Below are positions 1 through 11,292 of a stretch of 64,000 bases of DNA, one piece after another (the first letter of the stretch is position 1; each line of letters opens with the position of its first letter). Below the pieces are notes generated by a model. The model was given only the letters and a program-made list of their open reading frames with translations. It did not search any database and was not told where the DNA came from. Source of the stretch: Catenaria anguillulae PL171 (lineage: Eukaryota; Blastocladiomycota; Blastocladiomycetes; Blastocladiales; Catenariaceae). Position numbers and translations under genes: made by a program. The DNA lies in assembly GCA_002102555.1 (NCBI GenBank), contig MCFL01000100.1, positions 16,331-80,330 on the forward strand, read 5' to 3'.

Positions 1-71
1 GATGTCGAGCGAGCGTGTGCATCCGCATCTTGGTTGAGCTTACCGTGCTCGCGAATCGTGATGGCTTTCAT
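1..71 (-). CDS. 5' end of a probable MDR-family (quinone oxidoreductase-type) gene, cut by the window edge
   Basis: Reading leftward from an ATG at 71-69 the frame gives MKAITIREHG, with the last codon split by a GTAAGC donor at 43-38. A start of the form MKAIxIxxHG is typical of medium-chain dehydrogenase/reductase quinone oxidoreductases, which reduce quinones or enones with NADPH. Only one 28-nt exon is visible; the rest lies outside the window, so no domain can be checked. The gene would be transcribed away from the tRNA 40 bp to its right. The call rests on a short N-terminal pattern plus a good splice donor and is tentative. Confidence 0.4.
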   Translation of the reverse strand, partial: MKAITIREHGKLNQDADAHARST

Positions 72-110
72 GGTCGTCACCTCTCAAAACTCGGGTCAAC
101 TTGAGTGGAA

Positions 111-215
111 GCTCCAGTAGCTCAATCGGTTAGAGCGCCGTGCTTATATGAACGTTCTTCATATGACGGAAGCACAGCCACGCGGAGGTTGCGGGTTCGA
201 GCCCCGCCTGGAGCA
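111..215 (+). tRNA. tRNA-Ile(UAU) with a 31-nt intron
   Basis: Acceptor stem GCTCCAG (111-117) pairs with CTGGAGC (208-214), discriminator A215. D arm 120-136 (GCTC/GAGC). Anticodon stem CCGTG (138-142) pairs with CGCGG (181-185). The loop carries anticodon TAT at 145-147, so it decodes AUA. Variable loop AGGTT (186-190); T stem GCGGG/CCCGC with loop TTCGAGC. The intron is 149-179, directly after position 37, the standard nuclear site; tRNA-Ile(UAU) also has an intron in yeast and human. The segment TATATGAA around the anticodon can pair with TTCATAT at 159-164 in the intron. The mature tRNA would be 74 nt; CCA is not encoded. Confidence 0.95.
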
Positions 216-701
216 TTTGCGCACACACGCATCCCTTCGCTGAGAAATCTTGCGTGATTTGGGCCGTCTTTTTGGACATGGCCATGGACGGTCGCTCGAG
301 CTTTTTTTTTTTTTTTTTTCATCCCGTTGAGTGAGCCATCGACGTATAGCCCAGAATGACCGACTGGAAGATGTCAAGCAGCCGAGGATTGCTCGCGGCC
401 GGAATTCGAAGGACATGGGACATGGGGAAGGATGTACATACTTATGAATATGCAGGAAAGTCAGTCTGCATGTGTGTGCGAGCCTTGAGGTGGAGGTGGC
501 CGGCCGGGCGCCATGGGGGGGGGGGGGGGGGGGACTCGCTTACATGCAGTGGGACAAGTCAAGGATGAAAAGGCGTTGGATGATCATCACATGAATCAAT
601 GTGACTTGTACAACTGCAGCTGACTGCCTCTGATCTCGAAGTGAGGGCTCAGAACATACGATGAAATTTCTAATCAAGTCTGTATATTTACTGCATCAAA
701 A
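216..701. repeat. Intergenic stretch with T18 and G19 homopolymers
   Basis: Between the tRNA and the WDR89-like gene I see no coding signal. A run of 18 T at 302-319 lies 87 bp downstream of the tRNA and could act as a strong Pol III terminator. A run of 19 G lies at 515-533. Such runs are unstable in replication and in sequencing. Confidence 0.7.
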
Positions 702-2111
702 ATGTCATTCACGATGGATTTCGATGCACCTACTCCAGTCAAGTCTCCTTTGGGCCTTGTCCAGCTGATCCCGCCCTTGGCCAAGGCCAAAGAGGTCCTG
801 TTTACGGTCGACGGCGAATACATCTTTGACGTTGCGACGACGGCCTCTGCGGTTGCAGTCTCGGCGTCCAACCACCAAATCAAAATATATGATGCTCAGT
901 TATCGCTTCAAGGATGCCTGGTCCGTCCTTTCCGTCTGTGCGCTTGCCAAGTACCTGTGCGGGACAACGATAGCCGTTGACCGGTAATGTTGGCTTTCAA
1001 TCTCAGTAGACGGGACACACCAACACCATTTCGGCGATTCAATTCCACCCAAATGACGCCAATCTCTTGTTTTCGGCTGCTCAAGACGGCAAGACTCATT
1101 GCTGGGATCTCCGCGCACCTGCTGCACCCGTATCAACCTGGTCCGGTACGTTTGATACACTTCTTTTTGTTCATGACAGCAAGTCTATAACCTGCCCTGC
1201 AATAAATTGCCAGCTCCAAACCGCCATTCTCTCCTTTCACTTTCGCTGTCGCCGTCCGCCAGCCTCTTGGCTACTGGTACTGAGCTAGTCAGTGATGGAG
1301 CCTTCATTCACTTCTACGACTTGCGGGCTCCGGCACTGCAACATTCATTCACAGAGTCGCTCGCCGACGATGTGACCCAGCTTGCGTTTCATCCAACGGT
1401 GGGCAACCGGCTGCTTTCCGGATCGACCGACGGGATTGCATGTGTGTTTGATCTCAACACTTGGGACGAGGACGAGGATTTGGTTGGCTCGATGCAGAGT
1501 GGGTCGTCGGTGCACAAGCTGGGCTGGTTTGGACCCACGGGCGAGTATGTGTGGATGACGACGCATACCGAGACGGTGATGTTGTGGTCTGGCGAGGGCG
1601 ACTTGGTCAAGGATTTCGGCGACGTTCGGCAGTATTCGTCCGAGGAGGTGCCCATCAATTATGCGGTCGGATTCAAGTATGATGAGGCGAGCCAGCGGTT
1701 GTATTTGGTGACTGGGTCGCATGAGTATGTTCTTTGCTATTTGTCAACCACACTTGTTTTTCCATTTCCTTGAGACTAAACGGGACTTTACTGTGACAGG
1801 GGTGCACTCTCCATTCTTCACGTCACCATGAACGAGCTCCAGCTGTGCTTTTCTGCTGGCCATGCACATTCGGACGTGATCCGACCTTTTCCATGGATAT
1901 TGCGACTGGGTCGCTCATCACCGGTGGAGAAGATTCACGCCTGAGTTTGTGGCAGCCCTCACCCAGTGCGCCGCAAGTGATTCCTGCGAATGCGACCCTA
2001 TCTCCCGCCGAGGTCGTCCCAGCATCGAGCTCGTCTGTTGCCGCGGCCAGCAAAGCATTCCGTGGGGCGGGGAACGACAAACCCAAGAAGTCGACCCCAT
2101 ATGGTCGGTGA
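702..2111 (+). CDS. WD40-repeat protein, WDR89-like
   Basis: A beta-propeller scaffold protein; WDR89 orthologues have no settled biochemical role. Exons read as 702-920, 1010-1145, 1214-1724 and 1800-2111, with introns of 89, 68 and 75 nt. WD signatures in order include GHTNTISAIQFHPND, KTHCWDLRAP, ADDVTQLAFHPT, DGIACVFDLNTW and, at the end, TGGEDSRLSLW; the order and the short basic tail ending KKSTPYGR fit WDR89. The start at 702 is the first ATG of the open frame. One defect: after GHAHSDVIR (codon ending 1884) the frame runs into an early stop, while TFSMDIATGSLITGGEDSRL continues one base back. The interval is too short for an intron, so a base appears to be missing near 1884-1890. Family call fairly sure; last exon depends on the correction. 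Confidence 0.75.
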
Positions 2112-2613
2112 GGAGTGCTGCCGGGAATTGTGTTTGCGGCCAGTGTGAAATGTAACCTATGCAAAAGAAACATGATTGTGCAATAGGTCATATCGGTTCA
2201 CGCAGCGGGTTGAGGAAGTAACCAAAGAGGCCACCAGAGCAAGGAAATGCTGGGGGGAGCCAACTGGAGAATGCAATAGCGCATGCACCAGGATTCGTGG
2301 CAAAATGGAATCCTTGTTCATCTCCCCAATGAGGCTGAGAAGAAATGGTGCGAGCGATGTATGACATGGTCACTGTTCGCACCACGCCCCGACGTGGACA
2401 ACTATCTTCAGTCTCTCTTGCTCGGAAATGAAGTCGAGGGTAATCAAGTCGAAATCGAGAGTAACACTATGCAATTTGCCTGTGCAATGCTTCAACTTGA
2501 ATGCCAGCTGTCCATCATTGAAATTCGGTCCCCTGTGTTACTTAACCTACCCTTTCCTAGCGATCTTCGAATCATTCTGCATCCCAACCCATCAACATTC
2601 TCAGGTTGTTGCC
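2112..2613. other. Intergenic region, no gene seen
   Basis: About 500 bp between the WD40 gene and the phosphodiesterase on the same strand. Open frames here are short and lack coding character. It should hold the WD40 3' UTR and the phosphodiesterase promoter and 5' UTR. Confidence 0.5.
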
Positions 2614-5600
2614 ATGGCCGCTGCACACCCTATCGTAGCGGCCTCGCCCTCACCGCCGCCGCTACCATCAGTTGATGCACCATCAGGACATCCCTCGACC
2701 GGCAATCCTTCGGTTCACTCAACGTCCGTCACTTCGCATTCGCCCTCGTCAACGCAACCGGCTTCGCCCATATCTTCGGCCCGTAAACCTCGAGGACTGT
2801 CGATAAGCACTCGCATCAACCCACCAATACCTCCACCCCATGCACATGATCCGCCCCAGACCACGAGGGCAAGAGCCCGCGGCACTATAAATGCGATCCC
2901 GCACCCGCATCACTCCATGCCAATGGTCCAGCCCCGACAGAATCGCCGAGAGGGTCAAGTGCACCCAATGGACAGCACTCAATGCTTGCTGCATCCATAC
3001 CCACGTGGGGCACAGTGTCTCTTCACGAAGATCCAGCTTCAATTGTAGGGCCGCTGTCGTCCAAATTGCTTGCGCCCGAGCAAGTCCAGCTCGTGCAGCA
3101 GGCGTTGGAAAGGCATTTCGCAATTGGCGACAGCATCATGCAATTTGGCCTTGGCATTCTCGACATGGATCGATTCGAGCAGTTTGGTTTGGTGCTGGCA
3201 ATGGCGCGACGATTACGGATTCCAGTCTTGTTGAGAATCACTCTGGATCAGTTGTTGGATTGGGCGGTTGCTGTAGACTCTTGTGCGTCGTTTCTTTTCA
3301 AGTCCACCTCCATACGCCAATTTTTTCAACGACCGCAGTCTGATTGATTCTCTCTGCGTGTACTAGTGTACTTGCCCAACCCATACCACTCATTCGCCCA
3401 CGCTGTGGACGTCACCTTCATGTGCTTCTTCACCTTTGTCAACCTGCACGCCGCAGACCTTGTCACAGACCTCGAGCAAACTGCCGTCTTCTTCGCTGCG
3501 TTGTGCCATGACCTCGGCCATCCAGGCAAAAACAACACATTCATGATCAACACCAAGCACTCGCTCGCCGCTCGCTATCACAACCAATCCGTGCTCGAAA
3601 ACTACTCTGTGGACCTTGGTCGCGACCTAATGCTCCAGCACGGCCTCCTCGCACACATGTCTGGCGCGACCCGCGACGTGTTCATTGACATGTTTACGGA
3701 CCTCATTCTCGGTACAGACATGAGCAAGCATTTTGCGCTCGTCAAGGATCTCGGCGAGTTGTCGCGGCAGCTGCTGCACGCGGATCATTTGGTGACGCTG
3801 GCAGAGGAGGAGCAGCAAGTGTCAGCTGGGTCGTTGAGTGGCGATGGTCGGCCAGAGATTACCATTGCTCCAGCTGCGACACAGCGGGATCCTCCCGTGA
3901 TGCTCTCGCAGTCAGTTGCCAAGGCCTTGGATCGAATGGTCCGTGCTTCGCCAGCCCCATCAATGTCCGCGGGGCCATCGATAAGCGCGTCTGGCACGGA
4001 AACGACGCATACTGCACCACTTGTGCCCACCATGCCATTGTCCGCATCCGTCACGTTTCCCGAACCAACAGCGCGGAGGATGTCAAGCAGCAAGTCGGCA
4101 ACCTTTTCTTCGCAAAACCAAGATGATGCACAAGCCGCCTTGTCGCCCAGACACAAGTTGGGATTTACTGTCGCATCCACAAATGTGCTCTCCCCTTCCA
4201 TCCAACTCCCATGGGCCCCGCTCGTGCAGTCCGCATACGACGCCCCGAACTCCAGCTCGGACGATCACACACATGCCGTCTCTTCGAAAGTCGATTTGTC
4301 AGGCCCTGCGACTGGCGCACAATCGGACGCTCTCGCCACTGTCCAACTGCTCACTGCTCCGCAGCGAAGAAACCTCGTCAAATGCCTTCTGCACGCGGCC
4401 GACATTTCAAACACGGTTCGCCCTTGGGACTTGTGCAAGCGGTGGTCCGACTTGGTCGAAAAGGAACATTTTGCGCAGGGCGATGCCGAGCTTGCACTTG
4501 GATTGGCCCTGTCGTCGCCAAACATGGACAGGCGCAATTGCCAGCAAGCAAAGGTGTCCATGGATTTTTCGGACGTGATTATTCATCCGTTTTTCGTGCT
4601 GCTTGCCGATGTGCTTCCGGGGACAGAGCTGTACTTGGATCAGCTGGCGGTAAACCGGGCGTCTTGGGAGCAGATTCGTGAGCGGGACAAGATGCAAAGG
4701 GCGTCTTGGCGAAGGGGGCGGCTGCAGCAGAGCACGCGCATGCCGCTGGGGATGAGACAGAGGCCCCGTCGGCGTATCAGTCCGTGGTGGCAAGTCCGGT
4801 GCACGGATCTGCGGGTGCTGCATTATCGCCAGCAACTGGGATCGGGTCATCGATACCCGCCGCGTGCACGGCGAGCACGGATGCACGGCGACGGATTCCA
4901 CGGATAGCATTGCGTCCAGCACGGCAACCGGGCATGGTGGACATGACGCTGGCGGCCCGCCTGCTGGGTACACTCGTGGCCGTCGTGTCAGTGTTGCCGC
5001 AGGAACCATTGTGATCCAGAGCACTATTTCCGAGCAGCTGCAACCACACCGCTTGTAGGGTCGCCCACGGACATGACTGCTCCCGATTTGCTCGCTTCAC
5101 ATACTCCCCATGCGCAATCTGCTGGATGCGAACACGAACACCCATCCCTCCCGGCTGGCGTCTGCCAAGATGTACCACCGAACTCTGCCGGCACACCACC
5201 ACCACCACAGCGATCGACGACTCCACCCATCCCCATTCCAGTGGGCACATCCTCTGTTTCCCTTCCCAACACGCCCATCTCTGGCCCACGCTCAACTGCC
5301 CGATCCAGCTCCCGCACCCCGCTTACTTCCACGGGGAATGAGAGGAGGACTTTGATGCCTTGTACCTTGAGTACCTCGCCCGCGCTCAATCCCGACGCCG
5401 CGCCACCCACGCTTCGCTGCACATGGACCCGCACGGCAGTTTCACAACGCGCGTCCCGCACCACTCCACATCTGTTCCAACTGGTGCCATTCTCGGCGGA
5501 TCGCAGTCACTCGGTGGATCCAGATCGCTTTCGCCCGTGAGTGGCGAGGCCGGTCCCATGTCGTCCTCGCCGTCGTCGTCAGCTGCTGGTGCAGCAGCAG

Positions 5601-6309
5601 ATCCAACAGCGTTCCGTCGGTATTCGCTGGAAGCAAGCGAGCGACAACGCAGGCGAAAGTCGACTGTGGCGTTGCGCCACTTGCCACTGCTCACGTCCGC
5701 GCACGTCATGGCTGGAATCAGCCCGTCACTCGGGTCCATGGCCGTGTCGTCATCGCCCGTGGTGCCCAACGGCGTGCCGTTCATGGGCCAGTATCCAAGC
5801 ATGGCCGCAGGACTTTCGCCAACCAGATTATCGGCGGGATCGCCGTCGCGCCGTGCCACGTCTCTGACACATCCCGCATTGTGTTCCCCGGGCACGGCAT
5901 TTCGTATTCGATGAGCTCGCTGGGCAGCGCGTCGCCAATGAGTCCAAGCATGCATGACAGTGTTGCGGGTGCTGCGCCCGGGCAAGGAAGCAGTGTCGGT
6001 TTTAGAACAAGCCAGAGCGGCGCAATCGTTGGCGACGAGCGAGTCCCGCCTGTTCCACCGGTACCCAACATGTTTTCGCAAGGCTTTTACATTGCGACCA
6101 GAGGACCTCACAGCGGTGGCCCGATGGCCGTGCCTGCAATTGGGTCGCCGATGACGCCTCAACCTGAAGGGCCGTTGGAGCCGGCGTCCACACCTGTGTC
6201 TGGAATGAACATGGCAGCGAGGCTGTTGCGCGGCGATGGTGGCAGAGGTTCTGGCAGTAGCAGTCCGCACCGTATCCGCGGCGTCGGATCCGGGGCCGAG
6301 TCATCGTGA
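2614..6309 (+). CDS. 3',5'-cyclic-nucleotide phosphodiesterase (class I) with long Ser/Pro-rich tail
   Basis: Hydrolyses cAMP and/or cGMP to the 5' monophosphate. The catalytic core spans about 3040-4690. Metal-site motifs are visible: YHSFAHAVDV near 3386, HDLGHPGKNN near 3507 and the later aspartate in LLHAADISN near 4387; together these define class I PDEs. A roughly 185-residue Ser/Thr/Pro insert separates the two metal-binding halves. An intron at 3283-3366 is clear (donor GTGCGT, acceptor TAG). The N-terminus (ATG 2614, Ser/Pro-rich) probably loses an intron near 2783-2862; this is not certain. After the core the frame steps back by one base near 4695, 4860, 5035, 5343 and 5878, yet each segment is low-complexity coding-like protein, ending in GVGSGAESS at 6309. 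The tail has basic RRxS sites (FRRYSLE, GRRVSV) that suit PKA-type kinases. A separate gene after 5070 is possible. Confidence 0.75.
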
Positions 6310-6580
6310 AGGTACTGGGTAGTGGGGACACGAGCAGTCGGATTGTTGTTTGAAGGAAGATGCCACTTTTTGTTTTTGAATGTTGAATCCGTTTCCTTAT
6401 GCCCAGTTTTTGTGTGTCAATCATCTGCCATGTCTTCATACGATTAGGATTTTAGACGTGCTCTTGCTTTCAAATCGGCCCAGCCATCCAGGTCTCCATA
6501 ACTTTGAGTTGTCACACAACGAATCAACGACAATCATGGTGTATGCGAATATCTCGGCTTGCCAAACAACAACCCACGCC

Positions 6581-7480
6581 TCAAAAGGCCGCCTCACCGC
6601 CAGCATCATCATCGTCGCCGCGATCGTCATCGTCGTTCCAATACTTTTCAGCATTGTAATCGTCGTCGTCCGCATCGTCCTCTTCCCAATCGTCATCCTC
6701 AATCTTGTTTTCGTCGTCGTCGTCGTCGTTGGCCTCGTCGTCGCCTGCACCGTCGGCGTCGTCGGCACCCATTTCACCCAACTTCATCAGATCCGCCATA
6801 CTGAGCGACCGCTTTGCGGTTTGCGCTTGGTGATGCGTTTAGTCGGGTCAATAGTTGGGTGGAGTTCCTCGGGGAAAAAGGAAGGTCTGGGTGCAGTGAG
6901 TCGAAGTGATTAGGTTGAATGTTGCCCAAATGTCAGGAGACCCCGTTGGAGGAGCAAAACGGACCCAATCCAAGTGAGCTAATCTTTGGCCGATCAACGT
7001 CTGACGCACCGCGAGCGCCAGGCTTTTTCATGGTAGAAAACCGGGCTACCACGGGCACGCAGCCTTGTCTGCACGCTTGATCTGCAGGTGATACGCAGAC
7101 TGCTGCATCTCCGCCAAGAGCGTGTCGGCAATCTCGAGCAACTCTTCTTCGTCGGCCGTCGCCTCTGGTGGCGGATCTACTTGCAATGGCTACACAAAGA
7201 GACACCGGGCCGCATCGCGGTTAACAAAAACATTCGCTCCCGGTCCGACATCGGATCACGGAACAAAGACGCATACTGGGTACGGCTCGGGAACACGGCT
7301 AAACTCGAATCCGCCCATGGCCGGCCCCGTTCCCGCCAATGATGTGCTTCCCCCAGGAGCATTGTTTCCAAACTGCGGGCGGTCGGCGCCCGGAATGTGT
7401 GCAAATTTGGCGCCACGGCCACCGCCGCGCCCGCCTCGTCCTCGGCCGCCGCGACCTCCTGCTCCTCCGCGCGATGACAT
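6581..7480 (-). CDS. RPC31: RNA polymerase III subunit RPC7 (Rpc31)
   Basis: Part of the Pol III-specific RPC3-RPC6-RPC7 subcomplex used at initiation on tRNA and 5S genes. From ATG 7480 the protein opens with a Gly/Arg-rich block (MSSRGGAGGRGGRGRGGRGG) and PGADRPQFG, followed by an intron from 7276. The next exon encodes DPPPEATADEEELLEIADTL and SAYHLQIKRADK, then comes an exon with FFPEELHPTIDPTKRI (acceptor CACCCAG), and an extreme acidic tail ending DDDDYNAEKYWNDDDD, characteristic of RPC7. Intron ends in the middle are approximate. Between DPTKRITKRK and SLSMADLMKLGEMG the frame shifts by one base near 6820 with no room for an intron, implying a missing base. It converges with the phosphodiesterase gene, 271 bp apart. 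Confidence 0.75.
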
Positions 7481-8761
7481 GGTTGTGGAGAAAGTCTGGG
7501 TGTTGGGAGGACTGGGATCAAAGTGTTGTGGGTGTCGTGTGGTACATGGCAAGCAGCTGCATGGTCGTTGATTCTGGAAAAGAACGACCAGAGAAAGCAA
7601 TAACAAGCTCAGAGGCCAGAGAACACTGAGATGGCACACGTGATCCGTTGCCACAGGCATGGACCGAGCCCTGAACCGCAAATCCATCAACGAGCACATG
7701 CCTGCAGACCAGCCTGCAGAGAGAATGGAGGCTCAAGCCAAGACGAGCTGGCAGTTCACATTCCGTAATTATTTGCTTGGGGTACAGACGCTCAAATCTA
7801 TCGCGGTATGCTGCGGACGTGCATTGGCGCCCGGCCGACGGCTGTTTTCCATGGCACAACTGAACGGCCATTGCTCGTCGACTCTGATTACGGCGGAAGG
7901 GATCAAGAACATGAGCCTGGCCAGGTCTGCGCTGCATTTCCAGGCCATCGTCACCAACGTTATTTCGGTATACCCGCTCAGTTCCACTTGGGTCGCTGCG
8001 TTGCCGTGCCAGCTGCATCCTGACCATTGACTAGGAAAGGATCCGCCCGGTTCCCACATCTTGCCACTATTGAGAAAGATGCAGGCAGCTGATGGTTAGA
8101 ATGCGAGATCGGGATTCTTGTTTCGCACATGCACATAAACCTTGCCCTGGTTTTTTGGTCTGCAGGGGCGCAACAGGAGCAAGTTTACAGCCAGTCGACT
8201 AGTCCAGTCCTGCAGAGGGCATATGTATTTTTCACTTTGCACGCGTTTCTTTGGGTCCGCAGCTGCAGCTGCCGTCGTCCGCACACCGTGACGCTCGCCA
8301 GGGCAAACCGCACCAACCGCTGCCTCAAAAACGCAGACACTTCAAAGACTCGCAATGACCCTCTCACGCACTCAGTCAAGTCCATAAACACCAACTAGTC
8401 CATGCATTCTCCGTAAGCAAACACTTCGACCGACACTCAAGCCTTGCTTCTCCTCGTATGTGTCTTCAAATCGTTTGGACCGCATTCGGCCAACACTGGC
8501 GGTGGTGATGGACATGGCAGTCGCCTCGCACGTGGGCCGGCCGTCCGCCCTCGCCCATAGTGCTGCACACCAGGCCGCGCACCGCACCCGGTCGACCGTG
8601 TTCTGTTCGCTGGCAAGCAATGCTGCCCGGCCTCATGACCACCGCAACCGATGCTGCTTTCTATCGTCCCGAGAACACATTTCTCACCTTTTTCCATCGC
8701 CATCTTGATCCCTTGCGTCGCCTTGCCTCATGACAGACATCTATCCTTGCCGCCCGCCACC
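7481..8761. other. Intergenic region between RPC7 and GNA1, no convincing gene
   Basis: 1.28 kb between divergent genes. Open frames up to 169 codons occur on both strands but show no recognisable motif, no exon pattern and mixed composition, as expected of GC-rich non-coding DNA. It should contain both promoters. A small unrecognised gene cannot be excluded. Confidence 0.45.
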
Positions 8762-9778
8762 ATGATTGACGCCAAATTCATTTCCGAGGAGGTCGCTGCG
8801 CAACTGCCCACCGGCTACGTTCTCCGTGCACTGGACAAGGAGGACTTTGACAAGGGTGTGTGCGTTCACGTTTTCCGCACTGTTGTTGTGCTGTTGTTGC
8901 GATGCACGAGATCGCGCGAGCGGGCGGTGGCGGACGAGCAGCGCGTCGTGTGGTGTGGAAGAAGTCGGCGAAAGTTGCAATTGACTTGAGCAGCTGCACC
9001 CGACTTCTTGGGACCCACCGCGTTTCATTCGCTTACATGTTTACGTCCACCGGTCGCCCTCTCGCGGTCGCTTTCCTCAACACCTGCCCTGATCCATTCA
9101 ACCATACATACTCATTCACTCCTGTTTTCCTCTCAGGTTACATGCAATTGCTGGCGCAGCTCACTGTTGTCGGTGACGTTTCCCGCGAGCAATTCGATGG
9201 TCCGTGCATTCCGCTTTCTCACTCGGCTGCCAACGATTCCCTGGCCGATTTCTTTCGTGATATTCACCCAGCCGATTGTTCATGATTCAGAGCGGCTCAC
9301 GTATCTCGCAAAACACAACGACACATACTACCCGCTGGTGATTGAGGACCGCAACACGGGCAAAGTGGTGGGTGCCGGCACTCTTTTCGTCGAGCGCAAG
9401 TTCATTCGCGGCTGTGGAATGGTTGGTCACATTGAGGATATTGTGGTCGACGAGAACCAGCGGGGAAAGAAGCTCGGGCTCCGGTATGTTGTGTGTTTCT
9501 GCTCGATTCAACGATATGCTCCAAGCTGACTCGCCCAACCCCGTCGTTTGCACTGCAGGATCATTCACGCATTGACACATGTCGGAAAGGTTGCTGGGTG
9601 CTACAAGATCATCTTGAATTGCAACAAGGACAATATTCCATTTTACGAGAAGACTGGATTTGCGCTCAAGGTATTTTTTCTCCAATGTTTTCTTGCTCAA
9701 TTTCGTCCAATCCTGACCCCCTTTTTCGCTTTGCATTGTCAATAGGAGGTGGAAATGGCCAAGTACCTTAACGAGTAA
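8762..9778 (+). CDS. GNA1: Glucosamine-6-phosphate N-acetyltransferase
   Basis: Transfers acetyl from acetyl-CoA to glucosamine-6-phosphate on the route to UDP-GlcNAc, needed for chitin, N-glycans and GPI anchors. Exons: 8762-8855, 9137-9199, 9291-9483, 9559-9670, 9746-9778; all junctions join in frame with GT..AG and give 164 residues, the usual size. GNAT features are all present: YMQLLAQLTVVGDVS, DTYYPLVIEDRNTGKVVGAG, FIRGCGMVGHIEDIVVDENQ, the acetyl-CoA loop RGKKLG, then GCYKIILNCNKDNIPFYEKT. The first intron is 281 nt, unusually long here; the others are 75-91 nt. The start is the first ATG in frame and precedes a conserved N-terminal motif (GYVLRALDKEDFD). Very confident. Confidence 0.93.
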
Positions 9779-10040
9779 GCAAAGGTGGACTCCTTCCCCA
9801 TTGAAACCGTGTTGTCTCCATTTCCCTAATTACTGTCTCCACTCCTGAGCCGTCCCCAATCGACAAGGCCGTCGCCTGTCCTTGCACCTCCGTACTTTGC
9901 ACATTTCTCCTCCTTTTAGTACCCATGATATGAGCCGAAAGCGGTCGCTCGCACGACCCTGACACAATATAGACATCGACCAGTTTACGTTTGATCGACG
10001 AGCCTGTATAAGCGAGGTACAGTGACAACACATTCATGAA

Positions 10041-11054
10041 TCATTGCTCATCAGCAGCAGGCTGCCAGAGTGAACTCATGTGATTGACAAAAGAGATATC
10101 GTCCCGATTCACATCCCAGTCCCGCCCAGCCATCAACCAACCAAACGCCGCCAAACGATTCTCGGCAATCAAGCGCATAGTGGCCCACTCGGTTTCGGAC
10201 CCATCGGCGTATCGCTTCCACCCAGGCTTACCTTGGCCAGCCTGTGCTGCATCAGGAATCCCGAAATCGTCGCCCACGGCCTCGTCAATCAACCCATCCT
10301 GCAACCCACGCGAAGTGGCATACAGAATCGACACATCAATTTTCTTTGCCATATCCTTGAGCGCCTTGGGCAACTTGGTCAGGTTGTCCTTTGTATCGCA
10401 CGACGGATCGTCAATTGCCTGCTTGAGCGACAAGAGCACTTGCGCGCGCGCCCGCCAATACCACGCCTCGGCCTTGTTGAGTTCGGCAACCAACTGGGGC
10501 TCTGGTCGCAACGTGTGTGCTTGCGACAGAAACCGCTCAATCGACTCCTTTTTCGCGGGGACAATACCGGTCGCGCCCAACAATTGCGGCATCTCAAACC
10601 GGTGCGTATGCGCTGGTGCACTGGGGATCAGCCCAAGTGACCACAACAACACGCCAAACGACTCCCAGCGGCCCTCAAGCTCAACCATGGCCGCCATGGC
10701 CTCGGCGTGGCCCTCGGCCACGGATCCCAGCGGCTGGTTCAAAAACGTTTTCTCGACCGGTGTGAACGTGAGCATGTGCGCCGAAGCCATCAACGCCTCG
10801 TTTGCCTCAGCCACCTTGTCCTTGGTCTGCGCACGGATCGCATCGTTAAAGTCAGGCCGGGCATGCGTGGCGTCGTTGAGCATGTGCTCGAGGCCCCAGC
10901 GGGACAGCAGCAAGTGCGAGGCGGCGGCGCGGGCAGCGACCGACGAGGCCGGTTGTAAGCGGAAGCCCTGTGTGGCTGTATTGACGGCAGTGTGGATTGG
11001 GCCGTCGACTGTGGCCATGAGGCGAGGGAGGGTGGCGCGGAAGGCGGCGGACAT
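10041..11054 (-). CDS. DUF4272-like protein, single exon
   Basis: A 337-residue intronless ORF from ATG 11054 to a stop at 10041. Features match the pattern I know for DUF4272: an N-terminal helix rich in Ala (VAARAAASHLLLSRWGLEHM), the segment WESFGVLLWSLGLIPSAPAH, an Arg/Glu helix (AEAWYWRARAQVLL), and the C-terminal block ENRLAAFGWLMAGRDWDVNR. DUF4272 proteins are widespread in bacteria and scattered in eukaryotes and have no defined activity. The lack of introns, unlike most neighbours, would suit bacterial acquisition, but single-exon genes also occur natively. No signal peptide or membrane segment. Family call moderately sure, function unknown. Confidence 0.7.
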   Translation of the reverse strand: MSAAFRATLPRLMATVDGPIHTAVNTATQGFRLQPASSVAARAAASHLLLSRWGLEHMLNDATHARPDFNDAIRAQTKDKVAEANEALMASAHMLTFTPVEKTFLNQPLGSVAEGHAEAMAAMVELEGRWESFGVLLWSLGLIPSAPAHTHRFEMPQLLGATGIVPAKKESIERFLSQAHTLRPEPQLVAELNKAEAWYWRARAQVLLSLKQAIDDPSCDTKDNLTKLPKALKDMAKKIDVSILYATSRGLQDGLIDEAVGDDFGIPDAAQAGQGKPGWKRYADGSETEWATMRLIAENRLAAFGWLMAGRDWDVNRDDISFVNHMSSLWQPAADEQ

Positions 11055-11292
11055 GGCTCTATCCTGGGTTGCTGGGAGTCAATATCAAGGACGGTTACAT
11101 GGATGAGAATCAGGTAGCACTTGAGCGTTGGGTGCGCTATTGGCCATCATTGGACGAACCATCCCAACAAGATGATCTTCACTGGGTTGAATCGTGCATT
11201 GTGCGCGGACATGACGGTGCGTGGGGGTAACCGGAACACCTTAAAGGTAACCGGAATCGGCGCTGGTTTCGCAGTTGTTTATCGACATTGTA

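Noticed and set aside
6436-6777. Thr/Met-rich minus-strand ORF overlapping the RPC7 tail
   Set aside because: It is the shadow of the GAC/GAT-rich acidic tail of RPC7 in another frame.
10084-11106. 340-codon plus-strand ORF opposite the DUF4272-like gene
   Set aside because: Mirror-frame openness in GC-rich coding DNA; it has no motifs and the minus-strand frame has clear ones.
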